Assembly: GCA_028707495.1 (NCBI GenBank)
Contig: JAQWAS010000002.1
Coordinates: 78,889 to 123,315 of the forward strand
Direction of reading: 5' to 3'
DNA length: 44,427 bases
From: Patescibacteria group bacterium
Lineage (GTDB): Bacteria; Patescibacteriota; Patescibacteriia; UBA2591; JAQWAS01
Shown: positions 27,113 through 33,662 of the stretch, piece by piece
Layout of the letters: each line of letters opens with the position of its first letter
Numbering within the stretch: position 1 is the first letter of the stretch
The notes under the pieces: model-generated
Databases searched by the model: none
Seen by the model: the letters and a program-made list of their open reading frames with translations, nothing else
What the model was told of the DNA's origin: nothing
Translations under genes and position numbers: made by a program

Positions 27113-27571
27113 CTATTTACCAGCTAAAATTTCTTTTACAATTTGATTAACTAAATTACCATCAGCCTGACCTTTTAATTTGGGCATAATAGCTCCCATA
27201 ATTTTACCGAAATCTTGTAAGCTCACATTGCCCAAGCTTTCAATTGTATTTTGAATAATTTTTCTGACTTCATCTTCAGATAATTGTGCTGGTAAATATT
27301 GTTGAATAATTTCTAATTCTTTTTTTTCTTGATCGGCTAAATCTTGACGTCCGCCCTGCTCATAAGCTTGAATTGAATCCTGACGTTTTTTAGCTTCTTT
27401 AATTATAACGCCCAAAACATCATCTTCAGTTAATTCTTTTTTTGAGCTACGTAATTCTATCTCGTAATTAGCAATCGCACTTTTAACCATGCGTAAAGTT
27501 GAAACTAAAAACTTATCGCCAGATTTCATAGCGTTTTTAATATTTTGTTCGATATTATCTTTAAGAGTCAT
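27113..27571 (-). CDS. yqeY: GatB/YqeY domain protein
   Basis: 152 residues, the usual length for the stand-alone YqeY family. TLKDNIEQNIKNAMKSGDKFLVSTLRM at the start, ITVVIIKEAKKR-type EDDVLGVIIKEAKKRQDS in the middle, and LPAQLSEDEVRKII and GKIMGAIMPKLKGQADGNLVNQIV toward the end are the family's conserved blocks. It is related to the tRNA-binding tail of GatB amidotransferase subunits; its own role is not firmly known. It starts 11 nt after the stop of rpsU on the same strand, the common rpsU-yqeY pairing. Confidence 0.9.
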   Translation of the reverse strand: MTLKDNIEQNIKNAMKSGDKFLVSTLRMVKSAIANYEIELRSSKKELTEDDVLGVIIKEAKKRQDSIQAYEQGGRQDLADQEKKELEIIQQYLPAQLSEDEVRKIIQNTIESLGNVSLQDFGKIMGAIMPKLKGQADGNLVNQIVKEILAGK

Positions 27572-27582
27572 ATTAATCTAAT

Positions 27583-27831
27583 TTATTTTTTATATTGATA
27601 ACCACGCGGTTCATCTTCAATCTGACCAATTTTTTTAAGATATTCTCTTTTGTCTCGGCTTTGTTTGCGCTTTAAAGCTGACTCTTTTTGAGCTCGCTTG
27701 TTAGGTTTTTTGGTATAAAATTGACCAGATTTAACAGTAATTAAATGGCGAGTACTTTCGACTTTCTGACGAAATCGACGCAATAAATTATTAATTGACT
27801 CGTTATCTTTTTTCTTTACTTCTATGGACAC
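27583..27831 (-). CDS. rpsU: Small ribosomal subunit protein bS21, GTG start
   Basis: 82 residues. MSIEVKKKDNESINNLLRRFRQKVE is the bS21 opening, followed by a basic tail (RAQKESALKRKQSRDKREYLKK). It is about ten residues longer than typical bS21, with an extra EDEPRGYQYKK end. The start codon is GTG at 27829-27831, chosen because AAAGGAGGTG lies six bases upstream, one of the few strong Shine-Dalgarno sequences in the window. bS21 itself acts near the anti-Shine-Dalgarno in the 30S platform. A consensus-like promoter lies at 27900-27928. Confidence 0.9.
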   Translation of the reverse strand: MSIEVKKKDNESINNLLRRFRQKVESTRHLITVKSGQFYTKKPNKRAQKESALKRKQSRDKREYLKKIGQIEDEPRGYQYKK

Positions 27832-27899
27832 TTAAAACACCTCCTTTTCTTTAAAATTTAAAAAAATTAATAAATTACTTTAAAATAATTTCTATTCCC

Positions 27900-27928
27900 A
27901 TTATAGTTATATTTATAATTTAAGTCAA
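27900..27928 (-). promoter_or_regulatory. Sigma-70-type promoter of rpsU-yqeY
   Basis: -35 TTGACT (27923-27928), 17-bp spacer, -10 TATAAT (27900-27905), minus strand. The -35 overlaps the last codons and stop of mtaB. Confidence 0.8.
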
Positions 27929-29146
27929 GCCATTTTCTTCTACTAACACTCCGTTTTTAAAATTTTTAATTAACTTAACTTTAATAGTTTGATTATGTAA
28001 ATCTTTGTCTGTTTTAAAATAAGCTTTAATATAGTTATCTGTCCAACCCTGCCAAGTATCGCCAATTTTATTTTCAAATAGCACTTCACTATTTGTGTTT
28101 AAAAAATTATTAACTACTCGTTGACGTAAAATTAGATCTAATTGTCTTAATTCTAAACTCCGAGCCTTTTTGGTTTCTAAACTAATTTGATTTTTAAAAT
28201 CCGCTGAGCGCGTTCCCTGTCTTACAGAATAACGAAAAACATGTATCTTATAAAAACCAACCTGCTGACAAAAATCATACGTCTGTTGAAAATCCTTTTC
28301 AGTTTCACCGGGAAAACCGACTATAATATCGGCTGTAAAATTTATCCGCGGTTGTATCTGACGTAATTGCTGAATAATTTTTAAAACTTGCCGTCGGGTA
28401 TAATTTCGGCCCATTTTTTTTAAAATCTGATTACTGGCACTTTGCAAGGATAAATGGATGTGTGGACATAAACGCGGATGCTGAAATAATTTTATTAAAG
28501 CTGAATTTAAATGACTCGGCCATAATGAAGATAAGTGTAAACGTGGTAAAGACGTTTCTTCTAAAATTTGTTGAATTAAATCAGCTAAGTTAAAGCCTTG
28601 ATAATCATATTTTGCGATATTTGTTCCAACTAAAACAGCCTCTTGATGCCCAGCTTTAATTAAGTTTTTAATTTGTTGAATAATATCTCGATTAGAAAAA
28701 CTCTGTGGTCGACCCCGTAAAAAAGGAACAATACAATAAGCACAAAAATTATCACAACCGGATTGAATCTTAACTAAAGCCCGAGTTAAATTTTGTGCTT
28801 TATTTTTAACTGATAAAAGTTTTTTTATTTTTAAATGATCTTTTAGAATTAATGGCAAATTATCTTTTTTAAAATTATCTATCCATAAATCAATTTGAGG
28901 CAATTTATGATCCAATAAACAACCAGACGCTACAATTAAGGCCCGAGAATTTTGTTGCCGAGCTTGACTAATTTTTTGGCGTGATTCACGTTCAGCTTTT
29001 TGAGTTACGCTACAACTATTAATAATGTAGATGTCTGCCCGAGAATTAAAATTGACTATTTTAAAATTTTGACCTAAATAATTTTGCCAGTTTTTAATTT
29101 CAGCTTGATTAACCTTACAACCCAAACTATAAAACGCTAACTTCAT
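27920..29146 (-). CDS. mtaB: tRNA (N6-L-threonylcarbamoyladenosine(37)-C2)-methylthiotransferase MtaB
   Basis: 408 residues. The UPF0004 domain has KLAFYSLGCKVNQAE, INSCSVTQKAE and VASGCLLDHKLP, giving the three cysteines of the auxiliary cluster. The radical-SAM motif is CDNFCAYC (about 135-142), followed by PFLRGRPQS. A C-terminal TRAM-like segment (VLFENKIGDTWQGWTDNYIKAYF) ends the protein. The CKVNQAE form and order of domains fit MtaB (YqeV) rather than MiaB or RimO. It converts t6A37 to ms2t6A37 in ANN-decoding tRNAs. Its ATG overlaps the hisS stop (ATGA). Confidence 0.88.
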   Translation of the reverse strand: MKLAFYSLGCKVNQAEIKNWQNYLGQNFKIVNFNSRADIYIINSCSVTQKAERESRQKISQARQQNSRALIVASGCLLDHKLPQIDLWIDNFKKDNLPLILKDHLKIKKLLSVKNKAQNLTRALVKIQSGCDNFCAYCIVPFLRGRPQSFSNRDIIQQIKNLIKAGHQEAVLVGTNIAKYDYQGFNLADLIQQILEETSLPRLHLSSLWPSHLNSALIKLFQHPRLCPHIHLSLQSASNQILKKMGRNYTRRQVLKIIQQLRQIQPRINFTADIIVGFPGETEKDFQQTYDFCQQVGFYKIHVFRYSVRQGTRSADFKNQISLETKKARSLELRQLDLILRQRVVNNFLNTNSEVLFENKIGDTWQGWTDNYIKAYFKTDKDLHNQTIKVKLIKNFKNGVLVEENGLT

Positions 29147-30798
29147 TTCTTTTTGTGAATAAATTTCTTAACTTTAGTCTTAATTTTAGTTTTAAATTTA
29201 TTATTATTTTTGGGTTGAGGTTTGGTTGATAAATTTTTCTTTGCAACTGGCTTAATTTTTTTTATTTTATTAGATGTTTTTTTATTTTTAACCGTTAATT
29301 TAGTTTTAATTTTGAGTGATGATTTATCCTTTTCTCTTGTCCAACCACTATAACTTATTACTTTTTTTCTTTTTAATCTTTTTTTAACCTCCTCGGCTAC
29401 CCTATCAATATCAATTATTTCTTGCACACCGCTTTGCATGTCGCGAATTAAAATCGTGTTATCTAAAAGCTCCTTTTGACCTAAAATTAAAGTATAATCA
29501 ACACTATGTTTGTTGGCTATTTCCAATTGATCACGTAAACTATCTTTTGAAAAGGCTTGACCAACGTCTAGGCCTTCCAATCTTAAAGTTTCAAATAATT
29601 TTAGGATTTTCCTTTTGGCTGTCTGGCCAACATGAATTAAAAACACTCGACATTTACGATTAATTGATAAATTTTTAACCTTTCTTAGTTCTATAATTGT
29701 TCGATCAATACCAATCGCCATACCACAAGCTGATACATTTTGTCCGCCCAAATTTTGAATTAATTTGTCATATCGGCCACCGCCACCCAAAGCACTCTGA
29801 GCTAAAATTTCATCAGTCTTGGGCCAAATTTCAAAAATAGTTTTAGTATAATAATCTAAACCGCGAGCAATCCGCGGGTTTAAATTGTATAAAACTTCCG
29901 CCTCGTCTAGATATTCTAAAACACTAATAAAATGCTCCTTACACTCTTGGCATAAATAATCTACAATTTGTGGTGCCTCTAGAATGATGCGTTGGCAAGT
30001 TTCTTCTTTGCAGTCTAAAATTCGCAAAGGATTTTTGTCCAACCTCTTTTGACATTCCTCGCACAATAAACCCTTACGGGCTTTTAAATATTTTACCAAC
30101 TCTTCTTGATAAAGGGGCCGGCATTCCTGACAACCTAAACTGTTAATTTGAATTGTCACGTCAATGCCCAAACTTTTATATAATTTAAAAGCAATTAAGA
30201 TCATTTCGGCGTCTAAAATAGAATCTTTACTTCCCAAAGACTCTAAGCCAAACTGTTGAAATTCACGATAACGTCCCTTTTGGGGGCGCTCGTGTCGATA
30301 CATCGTGCCACTATAAAAAAGTTTAACTGGCTGTGGTAAATTTAACATGCCATGTTGAATATATGATCGACAAACTGAAGCTGTACCTTCGGGTCTTAAA
30401 GTAATCGACTCACCACCCTGATCTTCAAAAGTAAACATTTCTTTGTTCACAATATCCGTATCGTCACCAATACTTCTTTTAAATAAATCCGTTTCTTCCA
30501 GTAGGGGTAAATTAATTTTTTCATAGCCATAAATTTGAGCTAAACGTGAAGCCATGGAATTAAAATAATCAAAATATTTTTGTTCGGGCGGCAAAATATC
30601 GCGCATGCCACGCAAGTTTTCTATTTTGTCATTATGTTTTTTCTTGCTGGAATGATTTTTTTTTGTTAGCTTGATTGATGTATTTTTATTTAAATTTTTT
30701 GCCGGTCGCCCCTTGGGTCTATTTTTTTCTTTTTTAAAAAATTTATTTTTGGGAGACACCGCTGATGTCTTTTTGGAGACTATTTTTTTTAGGGCCAT
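29143..30798 (-). CDS. hisS: Histidyl-tRNA synthetase with lysine-rich N- and C-terminal extensions
   Basis: 551 residues against about 420-430 for usual bacterial HisRS. The core starts ENLRGMRDILPPEQKYF (about 60); motif 2 is TMYRHERPQKGRYREFQQFG; the histidine motif is ARGLDYYTKTIFEIW; the anticodon-binding domain (about 386-483) has VFLIHVGQ and IANKHSVDYTLILGQKEL. The start at 30798 is kept because the conserved RGMRD block must be translated and no closer start precedes it. The first 55 and last 65 residues are almost all K, N, S, T and look disordered; such tails could help bind tRNA. It overlaps mtaB by 4 nt and follows lepB by 10 nt. Confidence 0.93.
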   Translation of the reverse strand: MALKKIVSKKTSAVSPKNKFFKKEKNRPKGRPAKNLNKNTSIKLTKKNHSSKKKHNDKIENLRGMRDILPPEQKYFDYFNSMASRLAQIYGYEKINLPLLEETDLFKRSIGDDTDIVNKEMFTFEDQGGESITLRPEGTASVCRSYIQHGMLNLPQPVKLFYSGTMYRHERPQKGRYREFQQFGLESLGSKDSILDAEMILIAFKLYKSLGIDVTIQINSLGCQECRPLYQEELVKYLKARKGLLCEECQKRLDKNPLRILDCKEETCQRIILEAPQIVDYLCQECKEHFISVLEYLDEAEVLYNLNPRIARGLDYYTKTIFEIWPKTDEILAQSALGGGGRYDKLIQNLGGQNVSACGMAIGIDRTIIELRKVKNLSINRKCRVFLIHVGQTAKRKILKLFETLRLEGLDVGQAFSKDSLRDQLEIANKHSVDYTLILGQKELLDNTILIRDMQSGVQEIIDIDRVAEEVKKRLKRKKVISYSGWTREKDKSSLKIKTKLTVKNKKTSNKIKKIKPVAKKNLSTKPQPKNNNKFKTKIKTKVKKFIHKKK

Positions 30799-30808
30799 AT
30801 TTTTAAAT

Positions 30809-31444
30809 TTATTGTGAAATAATATTGTAAATTGGTGATTTAAAACTTTCTAAACGATCGACTGGCCAACCGCGTAACCAACTTCGACCAATAATTAAAT
30901 CCTTTGGCACAATGCCAAAAACTCTCGAATCTAAACTGTAATTCCGGTTATCGCCCAAAACATAATACTCCTTTTCACTTAATTCTATTTTAATATCACC
31001 ACGCGTCTGAGTGCCCGGAGCTAAATAATCCGTTTCGTCTAATTTAATTTCATTAGCCGTAGTTGATTTTTTTATAAAAACTTCACCATCTTTAATAATA
31101 ACTGTTTCGCCTGGCAAACCAATGACTCGTTTAATAAAATATTGCGTAGGATCTTTGGGATATTTAAAGACTATCACATCACCTCGACTAACTTCACCCA
31201 CCCGATAACTAATTTCATCAATAATTAAATATTCATGATCATACAAGGTTGGTTCCATGGAAGCACCTTTAACATAAAAAGGTTGAATTAAAAAATAACG
31301 GACTGGAATAATAATGGCCAAAGAAATAACCACAATTTTGACTAGTTCCCATACAAAAATTTTTAACCCAGTTTGAATACGTCTGGGGGGCAATAAATAC
31401 ATTTGTTGGCGACGTCTAAAAATCTTGTCGAAAAATTGTGACAT
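30809..31444 (-). CDS. lepB: Signal peptidase I
   Basis: 211 residues. One N-terminal membrane helix (about 30-52, LVKIVVISLAIIIPVRYFLI), then the catalytic serine in VKGASMEPTL (about 61), the catalytic lysine in DVIVFKYPKDPTQYFIKRVIGLPGE, and box E GDNRNYSLDSRVFG. All are in the S26 family order. It cleaves signal peptides of exported proteins on the outer face of the membrane and would process the secreted proteins in this window. Probably first gene of lepB-hisS-mtaB. There is no Shine-Dalgarno. Confidence 0.95.
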   Translation of the reverse strand: MSQFFDKIFRRRQQMYLLPPRRIQTGLKIFVWELVKIVVISLAIIIPVRYFLIQPFYVKGASMEPTLYDHEYLIIDEISYRVGEVSRGDVIVFKYPKDPTQYFIKRVIGLPGETVIIKDGEVFIKKSTTANEIKLDETDYLAPGTQTRGDIKIELSEKEYYVLGDNRNYSLDSRVFGIVPKDLIIGRSWLRGWPVDRLESFKSPIYNIISQ

Positions 31445-31479
31445 ATTTTTTAAATAATATAAATTTAATTGTTAATTAA

Positions 31480-31508
31480 ATTATAAACTATTTAAAATTA
31501 AACTACAA
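31480..31508 (-). promoter_or_regulatory. Candidate promoter of lepB-hisS-mtaB
   Basis: -10 TATAAT (31480-31485), 17-bp spacer, weak -35 TTGTAG (31503-31508), minus strand, 36 nt upstream of the lepB ATG and just after the terminator of the preceding gene. Confidence 0.5.
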
Positions 31509-31521
31509 GTTAAAAAAATAT

Positions 31522-31560
31522 TTTAAAAAAAGGGTGCGGATCGTTTAACAATCCGCACCT
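31522..31560 (-). terminator. Rho-independent terminator of the 31578-32486 gene
   Basis: GGTGCGGAT (31533-31541) and ATCCGCACC (31551-31559) form a 9-bp G+C-rich stem. On the minus strand it is followed by seven T residues. It lies 18 nt after the stop codon. Confidence 0.92.
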
Positions 31561-31577
31561 ATCTCTTTTAGGAAATT

Positions 31578-32486
31578 TTATTTATTGTCTCCCAAGGCAA
31601 GACCGGCGTTATTTCCGTAAGTTACAACATAATATTCTGGTAAATTGTCCCTTGGGTTGAAAATAAAGCAAACTTCGGAATTACCTGAAGCATCGCCCGG
31701 TTTTATACCTATAAAGGGTGACTTAACGTTATCGCCCTCTCCATAGCGAGAAACCGTATCAAGGCCTTTATTTACTAATTCCGGATTTAAAAGTGAACCG
31801 AATATCCGTAAACTTAAGGCCTGTTCGAAAATTCCAACTGACAAACCTCCGATTTTTGAGACATTTTGGAGAGATTCATTTATCAATACTACATGGTAAA
31901 TAAAATAAATCGCTCCCTTATTGTCTGTTGTCTCTAACGCGAATCGACGTGGGTCAAATGATTCCCCTCGACTGAATATTTCTGACCTAATATTACAGTC
32001 ACCCAAAGAGAGAAGCGTTGTTGAAGAAAACCATTCATTAGAGTTTAAAACTGGTATTGCTAAATAAACCCCTTTAGCAGCTAGACTCCCTAGTGTTTCG
32101 TCTGGATAACGAGCTTCCCATAAAGCCAGCATCCGTTCGATTGTTACCTTTCGTAAATTCTCTAAAGCGGTTTCTATCAGCTCTATCATAGCTTTTTGCC
32201 CATGGATAGTTAGGATCTCCTTAATCCGAGCTTTCCAAAGGGCGTAAAGCTTTTCTAGATCCGCTAAGCGTTGATTTTTCCTTTTCTTGGCAACGTTTTT
32301 CTCGGCCTCCTCAATTATATCCAAAAGATATTCTGCGGATATGCCTTTTTCTATCATTGATTCGAATTGACCAAGAAAATGTTGTCTTTTTCTGTCACTT
32401 TCAACCGCCTCAGGCTCAGGTTTTTCACCTCCCCTCTCGATAGAACTAAAACCTTTTTTTTCTTCGTGATTCTCTTCGTCTGGCAT
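31578..32486 (-). CDS. Orphan soluble protein with own promoter, Shine-Dalgarno and terminator
   Basis: 302 residues, not recognised. Residues 1-35 are acidic and disordered, 36-130 are charged and helical, possibly coiled coil (IIEEAEKNVAKKRKNQRLADLEKLYALWKAR... broken by hydrophobic heptads), and 135-302 form a globular part with GVYLAIPVLNSNEWFSS and FIYHVVLINESLQNVSKIGG. There is no signal peptide or membrane helix. GAGGAGG lies just upstream of the ATG, and there is a TTGACA/TATCAT promoter and a strong terminator. Codon use is visibly richer in G+C than the flanking lepB. It shares promoter design with the two orphan genes at 43158-44219. The function is unknown; horizontal gain is possible. 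Confidence 0.7.
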   Translation of the reverse strand: MPDEENHEEKKGFSSIERGGEKPEPEAVESDRKRQHFLGQFESMIEKGISAEYLLDIIEEAEKNVAKKRKNQRLADLEKLYALWKARIKEILTIHGQKAMIELIETALENLRKVTIERMLALWEARYPDETLGSLAAKGVYLAIPVLNSNEWFSSTTLLSLGDCNIRSEIFSRGESFDPRRFALETTDNKGAIYFIYHVVLINESLQNVSKIGGLSVGIFEQALSLRIFGSLLNPELVNKGLDTVSRYGEGDNVKSPFIGIKPGDASGNSEVCFIFNPRDNLPEYYVVTYGNNAGLALGDNK

Positions 32487-32570
32487 AGCAAACCTCCTCT
32501 ATTGTGTTGCTTAACTTTGAATTTCAGTAAATTATTTTTTACTTTTTATATATTTTAAATAACTATCTAT

Positions 32571-32599
32571 ATGATAGCATAAATTTAAAATCGTGTCAA
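32571..32599 (-). promoter_or_regulatory. Consensus promoter of the 302-residue orphan gene
   Basis: -35 TTGACA (32594-32599), 17-bp spacer ending TTTATGC (extended -10 TG), -10 TATCAT (32571-32576), minus strand. TTTTGC precedes the -35, as at 44286. Confidence 0.88.
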
Positions 32600-32633
32600 G
32601 CAAAACAGTGCATAACTTGTCTTCATTAAAAAA

Positions 32634-32662
32634 TAAAAAAATATCCAAAAATGGATATTTTG
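32634..32662 (-). terminator. Terminator after the nested tRNA-Val(UAC) locus
   Basis: AAAATATCC / GGATATTTT stem around a short loop with a T-run on the minus strand, directly after the encoded CCA of the outer tRNA 3' half. Confidence 0.7.
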
Positions 32663-32718
32663 GTGGACGATGTAGGATTCGAACCTACGGCCTTCTCGGT
32701 GTAAACGAGACGCTCTAG

Positions 32719-32865
32719 CTTCACCCTCACACCTATTAACCTATTAATATAAAGGTGGACATGGTGGACGATGTAGGATTCGAACCTACGGCCTTCTCGG
32801 TGTAAACGAGACGCTCTAACCAACTGAGCTAATCGTCCTAAAGTTTTAATAGGTGTGAGGGCAAG
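32719..32865 (-). repeat. Inverted-repeat-bounded tRNA cassette 1
   Basis: Ends CTTCACCCTCACACCTATTAA at the left and its near reverse complement at the right; 16 bp match perfectly (32724-32739 with 32846-32861). A conserved asymmetric mismatch lies near the base. The cassette is 147 nt long and holds a complete tRNA-Val. Next to the left arm CCTATTAA is repeated. Confidence 0.8.
32762..32838 (-). tRNA. Inner tRNA-Val(UAC)
   Basis: A complete, canonical 74-nt tRNA plus encoded CCA (32762-32764). Acceptor GGACGAT/ATCGTCC, D-loop AGTTGGTTA, anticodon stem TCTCG/CGAGA with loop TTTACAC (anticodon UAC), T-arm GTAGG TTCGAAT CCTAC. It lies inside the D-loop of the outer tRNA in the same orientation. 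Confidence 0.95.
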
Positions 32866-32921
32866 TCTGAGCTAATCGTCCAAATTTTTAACACGAAAAT
32901 TATCTTGATTTAAAATGCTCA

Positions 32922-32974
32922 GAGTGGGACTTGCCAGCCTATAGCTGGTCAGCCTCTAGCTGAAACCCACATTC
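32922..32974. other. Small three-way-junction-like palindrome between tRNA genes
   Basis: GTGGG (32924-32928) pairs with CCCAC (32966-32970), enclosing two adjacent hairpins: CCAGC-CTATA-GCTGG (32934-32948) and TCAGC-CTCTA-GCTGA (32949-32963). The two inner hairpins look like a duplicated 13-mer. The element lies between tRNA-Leu and the nested tRNA-Val locus. Function is unknown. Confidence 0.55.
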
Positions 32975-32980
32975 TAAAAA

Positions 32981-33064
32981 TGCGGACGAGAGGATTTGAA
33001 CCTCCACAGGATTTCTCCCACAAGCCCCTCAAGCTTGCGCGTCTACCAATTCCGCCACATCCGC
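32981..33064 (-). tRNA. tRNA-Leu(GAG)
   Basis: 84 nt. Acceptor GCGGATG/CGTCCGC with discriminator A, D-arm TGGCGGAATTGGTAGACGC, anticodon stem CAAGC/GCTTG with loop TTGAGGG (anticodon GAG), long variable arm, T-arm TTCAAAT. CCA is not encoded. It lies 67 nt after rplS on the same strand. Confidence 0.93.
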
Positions 33065-33131
33065 ATAATTCCAACCTGGGCACAAATTATTAGTGTCATT
33101 AGCATTCAATAAGTATCATTGGTGTTGTGCT

Positions 33132-33620
33132 TTATTCTTCGATATTCTTCTCTTTTAATTTCTTTTTAAATTTAAGATTGCGTAAAAAGAAAAGTTTAGC
33201 GCGACGCACTCTAGCCTGCTTGATCAATTTAACTTGAGCGATATTAGGTGAATATAAAGGAAAAATCTTTTCAACACCAATACCATTAGCGCCAATTTTA
33301 CGCACAGTAAAAGTGGCTTCTGGTTGTTGACCACCCTTTTGAGCAATGATAATACCTTCGAAAGGTTGTTGACGAATTTTATCATTACCCTTGGCGTCTT
33401 TTTCACGAATATATTGATAAACTCGGACTGTCATCCCGGGTTTAATTTTTTGACGCCAACTATTATCAACACTTTCCCCCTCTTCAACTTCTTCTTCAGT
33501 TGAAATAGATTCTTCAGGTGATTTTGTGTCATTTTGCGCTTCTGCGTTTGCAGTTTCTTCAGCTGGTTGATTATTTTGTTCCTCAACAACTTGATCGGTT
33601 GTTTGATCTTGATCGGTCAT
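33132..33620 (-). CDS. rplS: Large ribosomal subunit protein bL19 with acidic N-terminal extension
   Basis: 162 residues against about 115 for usual bL19. The core starts near residue 57 (IKPGMTVRVYQYIREKDAKG) and has FEGIIIAQKGG, TFTVRKIGANGIGVEKIFPLYSP and the basic end RRAKLFFLRNLKFKKK. The first 55 residues are mostly E, Q, N, T, A with no basic residue, so disordered and strongly acidic, odd for a ribosomal protein. bL19 lies at the subunit interface. It follows gmk by 42 nt and there is no Shine-Dalgarno. No alternative start lies between 33620 and the core, except an internal methionine within the conserved motif. Confidence 0.9.
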   Translation of the reverse strand: MTDQDQTTDQVVEEQNNQPAEETANAEAQNDTKSPEESISTEEEVEEGESVDNSWRQKIKPGMTVRVYQYIREKDAKGNDKIRQQPFEGIIIAQKGGQQPEATFTVRKIGANGIGVEKIFPLYSPNIAQVKLIKQARVRRAKLFFLRNLKFKKKLKEKNIEE

Positions 33621-33662
33621 AAAATTATTATTTAAAATTTAAAAATTATCTTTTATCCTAGC

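Larger units (their letters stand above)
32661..32881 (-). tRNA. Outer tRNA-Val(UAC), interrupted in the D-loop by a cassette holding another tRNA-Val(UAC)
   Basis: The 5' half (32867-32881, GGACGATTAGCTCAG) and the 3' half with CCA (32661-32717, from TAGAGCG) are separated by 149 nt. Put together they give a full tRNA: acceptor GGACGAT/ATCGTCC, D-stem GCTC/GAGC, anticodon arm with UAC, T-arm and 3' CCA, all paired. The usual D-loop TTGG is missing. The 3' half is identical to the inner tRNA. Whether this outer tRNA is made, or is only a disrupted copy, cannot be told from sequence; preserved stems favour function. Confidence 0.6.

Noticed and set aside
32626..32823. An open frame of 65 residues over the tRNA region
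   Set aside because: It is a translation of the tRNA-Val halves and full copy (repeated RLHREGRRFES pattern).
32719..32865. A group I or group II intron in tRNA-Val
   Set aside because: The insertion is in the D-loop, only 147 nt long, about half of it a full tRNA, with no intron core visible.
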